The notes beneath the pieces were generated by a model, which saw nothing but the letters and a program-made list of their open reading frames with translations, was not told where the DNA came from and searched no databases. Positions 11,978 through 23,537 of a stretch of DNA of 64,000 nt are shown in pieces. The position numbers and the translations under genes were made by a program. Location: positions 56,810,838 through 56,874,837 of the forward strand of contig ML679958.1 in the NCBI GenBank assembly GCA_007922225.1, written 5' to 3'. Every line of letters starts with the position of its first letter. Within the stretch, counting starts at the first letter, position 1. This stretch comes from Emydura subglobosa. Taxonomy: Eukaryota > Chordata > Testudines > Chelidae.

Positions 11978-12388
11978 CAGTGGTTCTTAATCAAGGGTAC
12001 GCATACCCCTGGCGAGGGGTATGCAGAGGTCTTCCAGGGAGTACATCAACTCTTCCAGGGAGTACATCTAGATATTTGCTTTTTACAACATAAAAGACTG
12101 TATATTAAAAAGTACTAGCAAAGTCAGTATAGACTAAAATTTCATACAAACAATGACTTGTTTATACTGCTCTATAATATAAGTACAATATTTTATTCCA
12201 ATTGATTTATTTTATAATTATAAGTGAAAAAGTAAGCAATTTTTCAGTAATAGTGTGCTCTGACACTTGTAATTTTAGATCTGATTTTTGTAAGCAAGTA
12301 TTTTTTGACTGAGGTGAAACTTGGGGGAACGCAAGTCATGTCAGACTCCTGAAAGGGATACAGTAGTCTGAAAAGGTTGAGAGCCACT
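11978..12388. mobile_element. Non-autonomous hAT (Charlie-like) transposon
   Basis: This 411-bp element starts cagtggttcttaatc and ends ggttgagagccact, the imperfect inverted termini typical of hAT-Charlie elements. It is flanked by a perfect 8-bp duplication TTCTAAAA (11970-11977 and 12389-12396), the length expected for hAT. It contains an internal 21-bp direct duplication (12030-12050 and 12051-12068) around cttccagggagtacatc. It landed in a diverged repeat tail (ccctgccctgaagggctt). Confidence 0.85.
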
Positions 12389-13363
12389 TTCTAAAAGAGA
12401 TTTTTTCAGAACTGCTACCAAACTCAAGGAACCTTGCCTCTCTTTTTTGATGGCTTTCTAGTATAGATCTTCCACTAAAAGTTACCACTAGCATATAAAG
12501 ATAGAAGACTGAGAGAATTCATATTACTTGGATCTTGCACTTACGTTATTTGGAATCCTTATTCAGCGTACATGTAATATTAAATGAGAATATGCCTTAT
12601 AAATAAAGTGATCTTGAGTTATACCGTTGATGTCAGAGATGTCACTTTTCACAAAGAGGTTCAGAAATGCAGCTTTTTAATCAAAACTTCATGTAAGGTT
12701 TTGAGCTTCATTATGGTACTGAGATTCCAAGGAAATGCTGGATTGGGGAAGCAGCTATGCACCATTCCAACAATGTCAGAAGGAAACATTGTGACTATAA
12801 GGTGTACAGACTCCAAAGGTTGCAGTGGGGAGCATATTAATCATTTATACTTACTACAAGGTATAAAAAGTGTGTGTCTGTCTCTCCCTCCCTCTGCCTA
12901 GCACTCACCTGCTAATACTATTAATGTGGTGGGAAAGGACTCTTGCCACACCTCAGAATCACATTACCTCATTTAAAATGGAAGTGTTACCTCCAGCATA
13001 ATCATGGTCATCTTTGTACACAGCAGCCGTATTAGGACTGTTTCCTTTGAAGGGGTGGTGAGCGGATAGGACTTCCTATACTCTCTAACCATAGTACACC
13101 TCCACATGGGCAGCCACAATTTGTCCCTAAGAGTACAGTTTATATGCACTTGCCATCCAAATTTGCAGACTGAATTACCCTGTAAAATGTCCACAGTTTT
13201 CTTTGGAGTTATTAGAATGGACCTGATGAAGGGTTTTAGAAATACCTTTACTGTAAATTAAGCTTGCTGACTTGAGTTGTTTGGTTTCTTGTGCCCTCAA
13301 TCATAGTGCAGAGGGAAAAGTCTATAAAATAAATGGCTATTTATTTTTATGAAACATGGAGAC

Positions 13364-13583
13364 TAACCCTATGTCTACACTAGGATATTTTTTCTAATGT
13401 AGAGACGGCTGTAGATGGCCAACAGTTTTAAGCATCATGTTGTCTACCCTTGTGCAGTTCTGTACAATAGGGTGCTTAAAATGCCAGTGACTGTGTTAGC
13501 TTACACTATCACTGATGGAGCTGAGTTGGTCAGAGCAACACTGGGAAACTTTAGCTAAAATTTTGTTGTACACAAGTCCAAAG
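13364..13583. mobile_element. Short MITE-like inverted-repeat element
   Basis: The left end contains ccctatgtctacactagg. The reverse complement of the right end is ttggacttgtgtacaac, followed by aaaattttag against the left ttttttctaa. The pattern resembles the other tgtctacac-ended MITEs in the window. The termini are diverged and no target duplication is certain. Confidence 0.45.
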
Positions 13584-14005
13584 ATGCCAAGTCCTCTCTA
13601 TTTAGGGATGGTCACTGTAGTAAATGTGAAGTCTGCAAGACTGAACGGCCCAGGTGCCAGTGCTATGCCAGACTAGTTTTTCAAATTTGAGCGTTGTGTC
13701 CATGCTATTACCCAAGTTCTCCAGTGAAAGATTGTCCTAAGTGGTGCTCCCAGGTTTGAATCTCTGCAAAAGTGTAATGTGTATTTGTGTGTGTCTATAC
13801 ATACAGAGAGAGAGTGCCTCTGAGAATTGTAAATCCATCAGATTGCTCAGTTCCCTATTTTGGGAATAGTTGGGTTGATTGACAAATGTCCCATACTTTG
13901 CAGGGGACTTCGTACCTCTGAAGTATCATTTAATTAGGCTAAGTGAATTTTTGCAGAACAATGTGAAGTACATCAGTGATGCTGTCATTTTTAATTTTTG
14001 TTTAG

Positions 14006-14161
14006 TTCTATAGGAAGAGAGGGATTTCACTCAGCTGAATCTGTAGTTAGCCAGCAGATGAGTCTCAGTATTGGTGATGATAGCACTGGCAGCTGGTCCA
14101 ATCTAAGTTTTGAAGATGAGCATCCTGATGAGAGCAGCAGTTTCCTTCACCTCAGTGACAG
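14006..14161 (+). CDS. AKAP11: AKAP11 coding exon (C-terminal acidic region)
   Basis: This 156-nt exon has its acceptor tttag at 14001-14005 and its donor AG|GTAACT at 14162. It enters and leaves in phase 2, and the shared serine codons are rebuilt as AG|T. It encodes SIGREGFHSAESVVSQQMS, then SIGDDSTGSWSNLSFEDEHP and DESSSFLHLSD, closely matching the AKAP11 C-terminal region. The next exon continues with SNGNSSSWSSLG. Confidence 0.95.
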
Positions 14162-17100
14162 GTAACTATAAACACGTGTTTATCTACTTACACAATCACC
14201 TCATGTTGATGTATGTTGATCTGGTTTCGCTTTCTCTCTTTCATCAGAAAGCTTTATTTTCCATAGAACAGAAAGGTACTTTTTTGCAAAAATTGGCTTC
14301 AGCATTATGTTTAAATCAGTATTGCCCTTCAGAAGGGATTTTTCTGATGTGAATACCTACACAAATTGTATATTAATAGTTAAGTTATGAATTTAAACTC
14401 ATGGCAAGAAATAAAGTTAGTTTTTATAGTAATGTTGACACGTCGTGAATAAAATCTAAATATTGTATATAATGACAGACATTAATATATGAATATATAC
14501 ATTTTAAAAGCAACACCGGAGTGCTACATGCAATTTATAGGTAATATAGCATGGTTAACATGAATACAGTAACTTTCATTTTCTTAATTTTTAATGTTTA
14601 AATTCTTAATCATTAAGATTTTCTTTTTAAATTTGCCTATTTAAAAGAAAAAAAAAGCACCAAAAAAACCAGAATAAACCAAACCAAAATCCAGGAAGAA
14701 TTCAGTGCTTTTTAGGCTTGAAGAGCTCACACATTCAGTGGATTTGTTGATTGAATTTATAAACTCTTTCAATGGAAATTATTGAGCTTGGAGAGTGTAT
14801 AAGCTCTGCTGTTTTCACTATTGTAAGACTGTCCCTTACACTTATTTATAAACTCTGCAGGATAGGAGCTCCCTCCTGCAGACCTCATTTGCTCCGTGGG
14901 AGAATTAAGATTTCAGTGCAGAGTTGATTATTTACATTGAACCTGTCTTTGAGAGAGAGTTTTCTGTGTTGTAAACATTTTCCAAACATGTTAATTTAGA
15001 GCTTCAGTTAGAATAGTAGCTCCAACTTTAGCAAAGATTTCCACTGTACATTTATGTAATTGACTTAATTTTTTTTCAAATAACATAAGAGCTTCATCTT
15101 CACTGAGGACTAGACTAGTCAACACGAACATTTCAAATCATAAAGTTTTATCTGGTTTTATTTTATTTTTTTTTAGTTGTAAGAGCAAAAATATATCTCA
15201 GGTTACTTAAATTTGGGAAAAGTATGAGTTTTTTACCTTTCCATAACTCATAATCAGGGGAACAGTTTCGGGTTTTTTTCAAACTTTCCTTAGACATCCA
15301 TCTGTGGGTTAGGGCTAACCTATGCATGGAAAATTTCATCTGAAAAGAAATATTTTCCAGAAAGTTATGAGCTTCTGAAAACAGGTCATAATTAAAATCA
15401 GGATGTAACTTTTGCCATGACAAAATCCTCATGCCACACAGTTTCTATTAGTTCCTAGTGGAACCAACATTTTTGATGGGTTTTATAGCTGTTCAACTCT
15501 TTTTATTTTAAGGAATTGTTTAAAAATTTAACTCTGAAAATTGGAGCACTAAATTCAAATTCATAGTTAATTCACAGTTTCAGGGAGGATTTGGTAAGTT
15601 TATGTACTTATAGATTCAGTTCCTCATATTTTAATATTTTGAAAAGATTCCTTTGTTTATGCTCCATTGGGGCACACGTTGATGCATTGCTGATTGAAGC
15701 TTAGCTGTAGTGAAGGGGAAATAGAAGAGGTTAAAAAAATCATACTACTTTCCTCATCTTTGAAGATTGTGTTGAGATTTGGTATTCTAACTTTTGCAAG
15801 CAGTAGGTTGCAGAATGAGATTGACTTGTCAATCATACAGAATGACTTCAGTGCTATGCTCTCTGCTGTCATAGGTATAGATATTTTTATTAGATATAGA
15901 TATAGAAACATATCCTTGCAGCTTATACTTGAAACATAATGAAAAATAGAATTAAATTATTTTAGAAATGGATTCAAATGGTATAGAATTAATACACTTT
16001 CCACAAAAAAAATACTATGGTTGCCATGTTTTATGTACTAAAGTGAAGCTATTCACTTAAACTTTTTCTTGCATTTGCTTTTACATTATGCTGCGGGATC
16101 AATGACAGTGTTAATTCAGAAACAAATTCTGCCCTCAGTTATAGTAATCAACACCCTGTAATTCACTGGGGATGTATGGGTGGAACTAAAAGCAGAATTT
16201 TGATTAAGTGTGTGAAGTCAAAATAAAAAAAACATGTTCAGGGAGTTGGAAATAAAGAGTAAAAGCAGCCTTTTAAGGACTTTTGTTTTCTAGTAGCATT
16301 TGATCCATATGCTCCTAAAGTTTGCTTATAGGTGTTTGTTTCCTGCAGTCAGTTTTCAGTTATCATGGAGGAAGATGGATAGTATAAATATTTATTGAAT
16401 TATTCAAAATAATTGTGATTGTTTTTCATAGTGTAGAATAGGCTAAACTTTATTTTTGAAGAGCAGAACATTTGGTCATAATAATTATAATGTTAATTTA
16501 TTAATACGCCTTCAAAGTATACTTACATTTTATATAAAAGATGTTCTCTGGGAATTACTTTGGAAAAGTTCCATAGCCTATGTTATACAGGAGGTCAGCT
16601 TAGATTTTCACAATGGTCCCTTTTGGTCTTGGAATCATCAATCTACAATTACTGGGGTTTTGTTCAAAACAACATCATTATTGACAGCCTATATAATAGG
16701 TGACCCAAGAACTGGCTGACTTTTACTTCAATTTTCTCATCTTTCACCTCTTAGCTGGCTAACTGTTCTTTGCTTCCTATTTCTTCTCAAATCTGAATTT
16801 GATATTTTTCTTTTAAGTCTCCTTTCAAAACTGGGTGGTGGATAAAAAATAAATATCCTAGTCAGTTCAAAAGGTTACTAGGAGTAATATTTCATTGGCC
16901 CACATGATGCCAAAATATATACAACACTGATGTTTTTATAGCTATTGTATTGTTTTGATTAGGAGCAAAACTATTTAGCTTGAGGCACTTAGCACCAAAG
17001 TAAATTCTGCGTATATTACTTTTGCAACATCAAATAATGTAATCTGTTTTCTTTGTGTTGAAACAAGAATGATCACTTTGAACAGTAGAGGGTGCTTTAA

Positions 17101-20100
17101 TCATTCTTAAGTCATTGCGGCAATAGTTTTTTGTAAAGTTTAACTGAACAGGGTTCATTAGATTCCATTTGTTCTATCTTTCTTGTAAGCATCCCTGTGT
17201 CACATTTTATAGAAAGAAAGCCATCCGTCAATTAACTAAGTTATGTCCCATCATCCTCAAATACTTCATAAATAGAAGTGGTAAGTGACTTTCCCTCAGT
17301 CTGAATTTATTTATTTTATTTATCTAAATATGCATCCCCCCAAGTCCCTTCAAAGCAGTAAGATGAATTGCCTAGGCCACTTTTAGTTAGACTTGATATT
17401 CCTACATTCTGTATTCAAAGTACCCTGAACTTAAAGCCCTTTTGTGGCAGCAGCATCCTGTTGCCCTCTCTTTCAGAGCTCTGAATTCTTCACTCTTCCA
17501 TTGAAAGGACTAACAGATGTGTGGCTAGGGAGATCTCCTTTACCTACACAGGAGTTCACCCCTTTTTCTGTTTCATCATTGAAGCCTCCTGTTAAGAACC
17601 TCTGTACTGGTCATATGTAGACCACATCAATTCAGGAGATTCAGATCTAGTGCTAAACAGCTTTGTTTACTTATTGTTAATTGCTCTACCAATAAGTCAC
17701 ACATTATCAAAGATTGTATGTCGGGTTGTCTTGCTGGCACCATTTTTGGCATTTCAGTTCTTATACAAACATTCACTCAGTTCTGAAACTGAATTGGAGA
17801 AGTTCAGACTTAATCTTCCTTGTGAAAGAAATGGATAGATGTCACTCTCTCTACAGAACTGAGGAGACAGCATCAACGCACAGGTTACATTTAGTTAGGT
17901 TTGGCAGAATTCAATTTTTTTTGCAATTTCAATTATTTGTATCAGTTTTTATTTTTACCTGATTTTGACTATTAATATTTACAGTTGAGGAAAATTATGG
18001 TGAGTTAGGGCAGTGCTTACAGCGGAGTTTCTGGGGGTGCCCAGCACTGACAGCAGAGCTGCAAGGGAGACACGGGTACAAGATGCAGTGGCAACAAGTG
18101 CCTGACATAAGAACAGCCATACTGGGTCAGATCAATGGTCCATCTAGCCCAGTATCCTATCGTCCAACAGTGGCCAATGCCAGTCTTATTAACCTCTCCT
18201 CATATGGAAGCTGTTCCATACCCCTAATCATTTTTGTTGCCCTTCTCTGTACCTTTTCCAATTCCAATATATATTTTTTAAGACTGGGTGACCAGACCTG
18301 CATGCAGTATTCAAGATGTAGGAGTACCATGAATTTATGAAGAGGCAATATGATATTTTTCTGTCCTGTTATCTATTCTTTTCCTAAAAATTCCCAACAT
18401 TCCGTTAGCTTTTTTTGTCTGCCACTGCTCATTGAGTAGATGTTTTCAGAGAACTATTCACAATGACTCCAGGATCCCTTTCTTGAGTGGTAACGGCTCA
18501 TTTAGACCCCATCATTCTATATGTATAGTTGGGATTATGTTTCCCAATGTGCATTACTTTGCATTGATCAACATTGAATTTCATCTGCCATTTTGTTGCC
18601 CAGTCACCCAGTTTTGTGCCATCCCTTTGTAGTCTGCTTCACAGTCTGCTTTCGACTTAACTTTCTTGAATAGTTTTGTATCATCTTCAAGTTTTGCCAT
18701 CTTACCCTTTTTCAGGATCATTTATGAATATGTTGAACAATACTGGTCCCAGTACAGACCCCTGTGGGACACCACTATTTACCTCTCTCCATTCTGAAAA
18801 TTGATAATTTATTCTTACCTTTTGTTTCCTATTTTTTACCAGTTACTGATCCAGGAGAGGACCTTCCCCCTTATCCCATGACTCCTTTACTTTGCTTCAG
18901 AGCCTTTTGTGAGGGATCTTGTCAAAGGCTTTCTGAAAATTTAAATACACTATATCCACTGGATCACCCTTGCCCACATGCTTGTAGACCCTCCCCCCCT
19001 CAAAAAATTCTAGTAGATTGGTGAGGCATGATTTTCCTTTACAAAAACCATGTTGACTCTTCCCCAACAAATCATATTCATCTGTGTCTGATAATTTTGT
19101 TCTTTACTATAGTTTCAACCAATTTGCCTGGTTCTGACAACAGCACCACACACCTTTCTGGTGAGTGAGCGAGTGGGGCCATGGCAACAGAGCTGTAGAG
19201 GGCTCTATGTGCTGCTGCAGCGCTGGTGACTCTCAGTTCCTGCAATGCAAGGTGCTGTGGGGAGGCTGCACCCACTCTGACTGTTACTGGTGGATATTTT
19301 TCATCAATTTCAGTGTTTCAGCTGAAGTTGATGTTTCGATTTAAATTGAATCCTGTCAAGCCTACATTTAGTTAACATTTTGAAGGTTATCTTCATAACC
19401 ATAGAGCTAGACATATAATTATTATTGGTTTAGGTACTGGTGCAAAAGATGAATTCCCCAGAGAAAGGCATCTGCAGCTCAAGCAGCTGCAGTCCTGTCT
19501 TGCTTTCCTCTTATTTATTATACATGCTTCATGAGAAGAGTACATTTTTTGTAGTGACTCTTAAGCAAGTTTCTGACAGTATATATACTTACGTTGATGG
19601 GATTTAGAGAGCTTTGTTCAGCTGTTGAATGGAAGAGAGACTGGAATAATGCAGACCCTTTGAAGATGCAGTAATGGGCAATCCACTTAGGGGACAAGAC
19701 GCCTTGAAAGAGTGGTAATAGTTTACAAAGCCTTATATCTCAAATTTACTGTGGTGAATTCAGATTAAATAGCAATTTAATGGCCTTTGTAAAGGTAGTT
19801 GGTAGCTTTTAGTGCAGTGTCTGTGTGGATACATGTACACAATACAAAAGACACAAACATAACAGACCAGCAAGTTTTACTTATTCCACTGGCTCCCCTA
19901 TCAGTCATAGGTGAGGACAGTGTGAAGAAGCTTTGTAATGTCCTCTATCCATAGAACACGTTGTGAACAGAAAAGGACTTCGGTCTCCAGGGATCTTAAT
20001 CTAGCAACAGCACAAAATTCACTTTACAAGAAAACAGATAATATGCTACTATACAGTCTAGCCACATGGCTGAGTATGTAGTCGAGTAATTCAAATATTA

Positions 20101-21512
20101 ATGTGACTTGTTTAAAATATATAAAGCTGCTGCCATAATCAGAGCAGTATTATGTACAATGTAATTCTATTAGATTCCAAGTATCATACTTTTTTTTTCT
20201 CTTTTACAATCTGACAGAGAACCTAGTCTCTTTTTACTGATCTCTTTTAGTTTGTTTGTCTTTTAGTTACACTTCAAAAATCTTAGTTGAAAGGTGCTAT
20301 ATGTATGTATAAAGCAGTCATATGAATAAACTCCATTTAACATTTGTGCAGTGAAATGCTATATTTGTAATTCAGAACTAAAAACCTCATATTTTTGTAT
20401 ATATAAAAATTAAAATGGTCACATAATATATAGCACACTGTTGCTTGAGAAATATTTTCACAACTATCTGTATAATAATTAGTTGTATAGCATTGTAATT
20501 ATCCATGATATTTTAGTAATTGCATGTCCAATACCTCTATGAATTTGAGAAATGGATTGTATTTTTTTTTAAAGCTGTGCCATTTTAATTGGTTTGCTGC
20601 AATTTTAGAATATAATTGCTTTCTTTGTAGATTCTAGAAATTGCTGCTTTTGTTTTTCTTTCTTTGAATAGTGAACCGACATACTAAAACACAGCATGTT
20701 CTTAGTTAGAAGCACAAACCTGGCTGAATCTGAGGTGTGAAACATTTAAAAAAAATTATATTGGAAGGCTCCAGGCATTCAAGTTTAATTAGTATTCACC
20801 TCTTTGTTTTAGGGTGGTGTTGTTTTACTCAATTTAACCCTATCCTGCATAGAAATATGGAATAAATGCAATCTGTCTGTGGAATGGATCTCCAACTACT
20901 AGTGAAATAAAACCTTGTAGCAAAATAAGAAGTCATGTTTTAGGAGTGTTCTAAACAATCAAGAGCAATTTTTTAAAAGTCTCCTGTAAAAATTGTTATA
21001 GTTTTGATGAAGTAAAATATTTTTTGCATATTAAGTTTTTCAATTCTAAACTTTTCCTGCTAATCAGACTGTTGTAGATCACTGCTGGGGTTTTGGAATG
21101 AGAATTGCAGAGAGATTTTTATTGTGAAGCCTTCTTCACAGTGTATACTTATACAAGCTCTTGCCTAATATTTTATATGAATACAAATCAATGAGACTAT
21201 TCACACAAATAAAGATCTGTAGATTTGGGCCCAAGGACAGAATTACTGTAAGCAGTGACTTGGAAAATTAGTATGGGTACAAAGTAATCCTTTCATCTGT
21301 TTATAGAGCTCATCGGATTGCATGATTGTGCAGTTTGCTATTATGAACAGCCCTGATAGTCATGCTTATCCTCTGTTCCAGCAAACCTATTTAGAAAGTT
21401 GCAATGCTCGTACATCAAATATTTTGAGAAAACAGCTTTGAGGAAAATAAAGGTTCTAGTTTGAGCTATTGTTCTTTTCTAGTTCAGCTCTGTTCTCTTC
21501 TTCCCCTGGCAG
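14162..21512 (+). other. AKAP11: AKAP11 intron (7.4 kb)
   Basis: A large AT-rich intron. The recognised content is one minus-strand CR1 fragment at 18100-19135. The rest (14.2-18.1 kb and 19.1-21.5 kb) shows no repeat or exon I can name. The scattered short ORFs are not credible genes. Confidence 0.7.
18100..19135 (-). mobile_element. CR1 LINE fragment with internal deletion
   Basis: Read on the plus strand it starts with the 3'-end signature gaacagccatactgggtcag and the segment ccatctagcccagtatcct. It jumps at about 18183 from gccaatgccag straight to tcttattaacctctcc, then runs on through the reverse complement of CR1 ORF2 to about 19135 (ccaatttgcctggttctgac). Minus-strand translation of 18157-18348 gives LEYCMQVWSPSLKK and RRATKMIRGMEQ, typical of the CR1 ORF2 C-terminus. 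Compared with the family as I remember it, several hundred bases are missing at the jump. It is 5'-truncated and dead. Confidence 0.85.
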
Positions 21513-21596
21513 TAATGGTAACAGCAGTAGCTGGAGCAGTCTTGGTTTAGAAGGAGATATGTATGAGGAGAATTTATCCTTTCCAACATCAGACAG
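21513..21596 (+). CDS. AKAP11: AKAP11 coding exon
   Basis: This 84-nt exon has its acceptor cccctggcag ending at 21512 and its donor AG|GTTGGT at 21597, phase 2 to phase 2. It encodes NGNSSSWSSLGLEGDMYEEN followed by LSFPTSD, matching the conserved Ser-rich and acidic C-terminal section of AKAP11. It is too short for ORF calling but fits the splice phase exactly. Confidence 0.94.
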
Positions 21597-22321
21597 GTTG
21601 GTCGAGTCCAGAAATTTAAACAGATGAGTTCCTCATAATTAATGCATGAAGTCATCACTTTTGAAGATGAGGAATACAATTAATGTGTTAATCTGATACA
21701 TTATCAACGTGCTTTTTCACATAATCATGATATGGTTTTCCTTAATGAATTCATACTGAATGGATAAATTCTGCTGTGCTAAAATGCGAATGCCTAATTG
21801 CAAAATGAAAAATATCTTTTGTGCATGTTCTGCTTTGCTAGTCTGTAAGTCTTTCATTTACTTTGTCATGCAAACAAAAAAGCTTGCTTCCTACAGGATT
21901 TCTGTTTTGTTTTTTATTTTGCTTCAGCTTATGAAAACTTTTACAATTATTTTATAGTGGGGTCTATAATATGAATAATATAAAATGAAAGAATGCAGTA
22001 AACTTTTTTGTCTTTTGTAATGAAGCTAAAATAAACTTTCCTGCTCACACAAAAGTAGCAACATGTTTTTTTCCCTTTTTAGAATACCTTAGAATTTTTT
22101 TTCATATTAATATAGAATTTCTTTATTAGTTTTTTTTAATCCTTGGGAACTTGTTAGCAAATCCAGTTACAATATGAAATGGTGTAAGAAGCAAAGATGC
22201 TTTTTCATGGTCATATTCCTTTTCTCTTTAACACTCATCACTGATTCTTAGGATTGGCTCCATCCATCATGAATGTATTGGGTATCTATTAATTCTTTGA
22301 TATTTTATTTTTAAAATCCAG
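21597..22321 (+). other. AKAP11: AKAP11 intron (725 bp)
   Basis: AT-rich intron; no repeat or RNA gene recognised. Confidence 0.75.
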
Positions 22322-22368
22322 TGATGGAACAGAAGATAAAGATGAAGACCCCAAAGATACTGTAGAAG
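22322..22368 (+). CDS. AKAP11: AKAP11 coding micro-exon (47 nt)
   Basis: The acceptor is aaatccag, ending at 22321, and the donor is AAG|GTAATG at 22369. It enters in phase 2 and leaves in phase 1. It encodes the acidic stretch DGTEDKDEDPKDTVE and provides the first base of a glycine finished at 28332. The placement follows from phase on both sides and from the acidic spacer found at this point in AKAP11. The sequence itself is less conserved than its neighbours. Confidence 0.85.
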
Positions 22369-22531
22369 GTAATGATGATTTCAGTGCACATTGTAGTTTA
22401 CATGGGCTATTTTTAAAATTCTTTTACTTTGGTAGTATACATAGAGCAATGAGAAAATCCTGTTATAAAAGATGTTTACATAGCACACATCAAGTAAGTA
22501 TACATGGATATTATTAATCTGGAGCCATTTA

Positions 22532-22794
22532 GGGTGTGTATACCCAGCATCTCTAAGAGAGCCTACCAGCCTGGATCCACAAACTTGCAATCTCTGGGGT
22601 TAGCATGTTACAATAGCTGTGTAGACATTGCTTTGGCATTGCTACTCAGGGCTTGAGTGCCAGAACAACAACCTGAGTTACAACATCAAACAACGTCTAT
22701 ACAGCTATTTTTAGCATGTTAGCACAAGCCCTGCTAGTGTAAGTTTGTGGACTCAGACTGGGAGGCTCTCTCCAAGATTCATTGTAGACATACC
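22532..22794. mobile_element. Foldback (long inverted-repeat) DNA element
   Basis: The left arm (about 22532-22632) and right arm (about 22695-22794) are imperfect reverse complements over roughly 100 bp. For example, gatccacaaacttgca pairs with taagtttgtggactc, and agcatgttacaatagctgt pairs with acagctatttttagcatg. The outer ends (gtgtgtataccc and gtagacatacc) resemble the Harbinger-like MITE termini in this window. No coding capacity and no clear target duplication. Confidence 0.7.
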
Positions 22795-23159
22795 TATAAA
22801 CACTTTCTAATGCCCTTTAAACTATGGTATATAATACTGTTCAGATAACTGGTATGTTTATTAATATAAGTCATTAAACTTTGTCTAGCTCATTGGAAGT
22901 GTAAATTCATGTGTGTCTTCATTCTGTGGAAGATATTTAATACAGGTGACTTTCACATTGCTACAAGGACTGTCTTGAATGAACATTGGTCCAGATTCTC
23001 TGCTGTGCTGTTTCCTTTTACTTCAGTACAGAATGGGGCCTGTCAAGGAGCCTGTTACTTATTGATTCTGAGGGTAATTCTGCACTGGCTCCAGCATAGG
23101 TGTGAGCTGCCAAAGGATTTTACACCAGCAGAGGATTTTATTGTGTTCTGGGCATGCTC

Positions 23160-23537
23160 CTTTCCTGTCCCTAAGAAGGGCTACTAGAATGATCCAAAGA
23201 ATGGAAAACGTTCCTTAAGAGAGGAGACTGAAGGAGCTTGGCTTGCTTAGCCTAACCAAATGAAGGCTGAGTGGTGATATGATTGCTCTCTATAAATACA
23301 TGAGGGATAAATACCAGAGAGAGAGAGGAGTTATTCAAGTTAAGAACCAATGTTGGCACGAGAACAAATGGATATAAACTGGCCATCAACAAGTTTAGAC
23401 TTGAAATTAGATGAAGGGCTCTAATCATCAGAGGAATCAAGTTTGGAAACAGCTTTCCAAGGGGAACAGTGGGACCAAAAAACCAAGTTTCAAGACTGAA
23501 CTTAATATTTATGGAGAGCATGGTATGGTATAAGCCA
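23160..23537 (+). mobile_element. Older CR1 LINE, 5' part (ORF2 end)
   Basis: The first half of a diverged CR1: gctactagaatgatccaaag, then ggagcttggcttgcttagcc, gattgctctctataaatac and the region before gggaccaaaaaaccaag. It breaks at about 23537, where a younger CR1 begins. The same element resumes at 25602 with the CR1 3' UTR of this older subfamily. Confidence 0.8.

Larger units (their letters stand above)
10590..14005 (+). other. AKAP11: AKAP11 intron (3.4 kb)
   Basis: Contains a MITE-like fragment (about 11025-11299), an ancient SINE/LINE tail carrying a hAT insertion (11930-12400) and a second MITE-like element (13364-13583). The ORFs at 12584-12901 and 12973-13194 show no coding signal that I can support. 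Confidence 0.7.
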
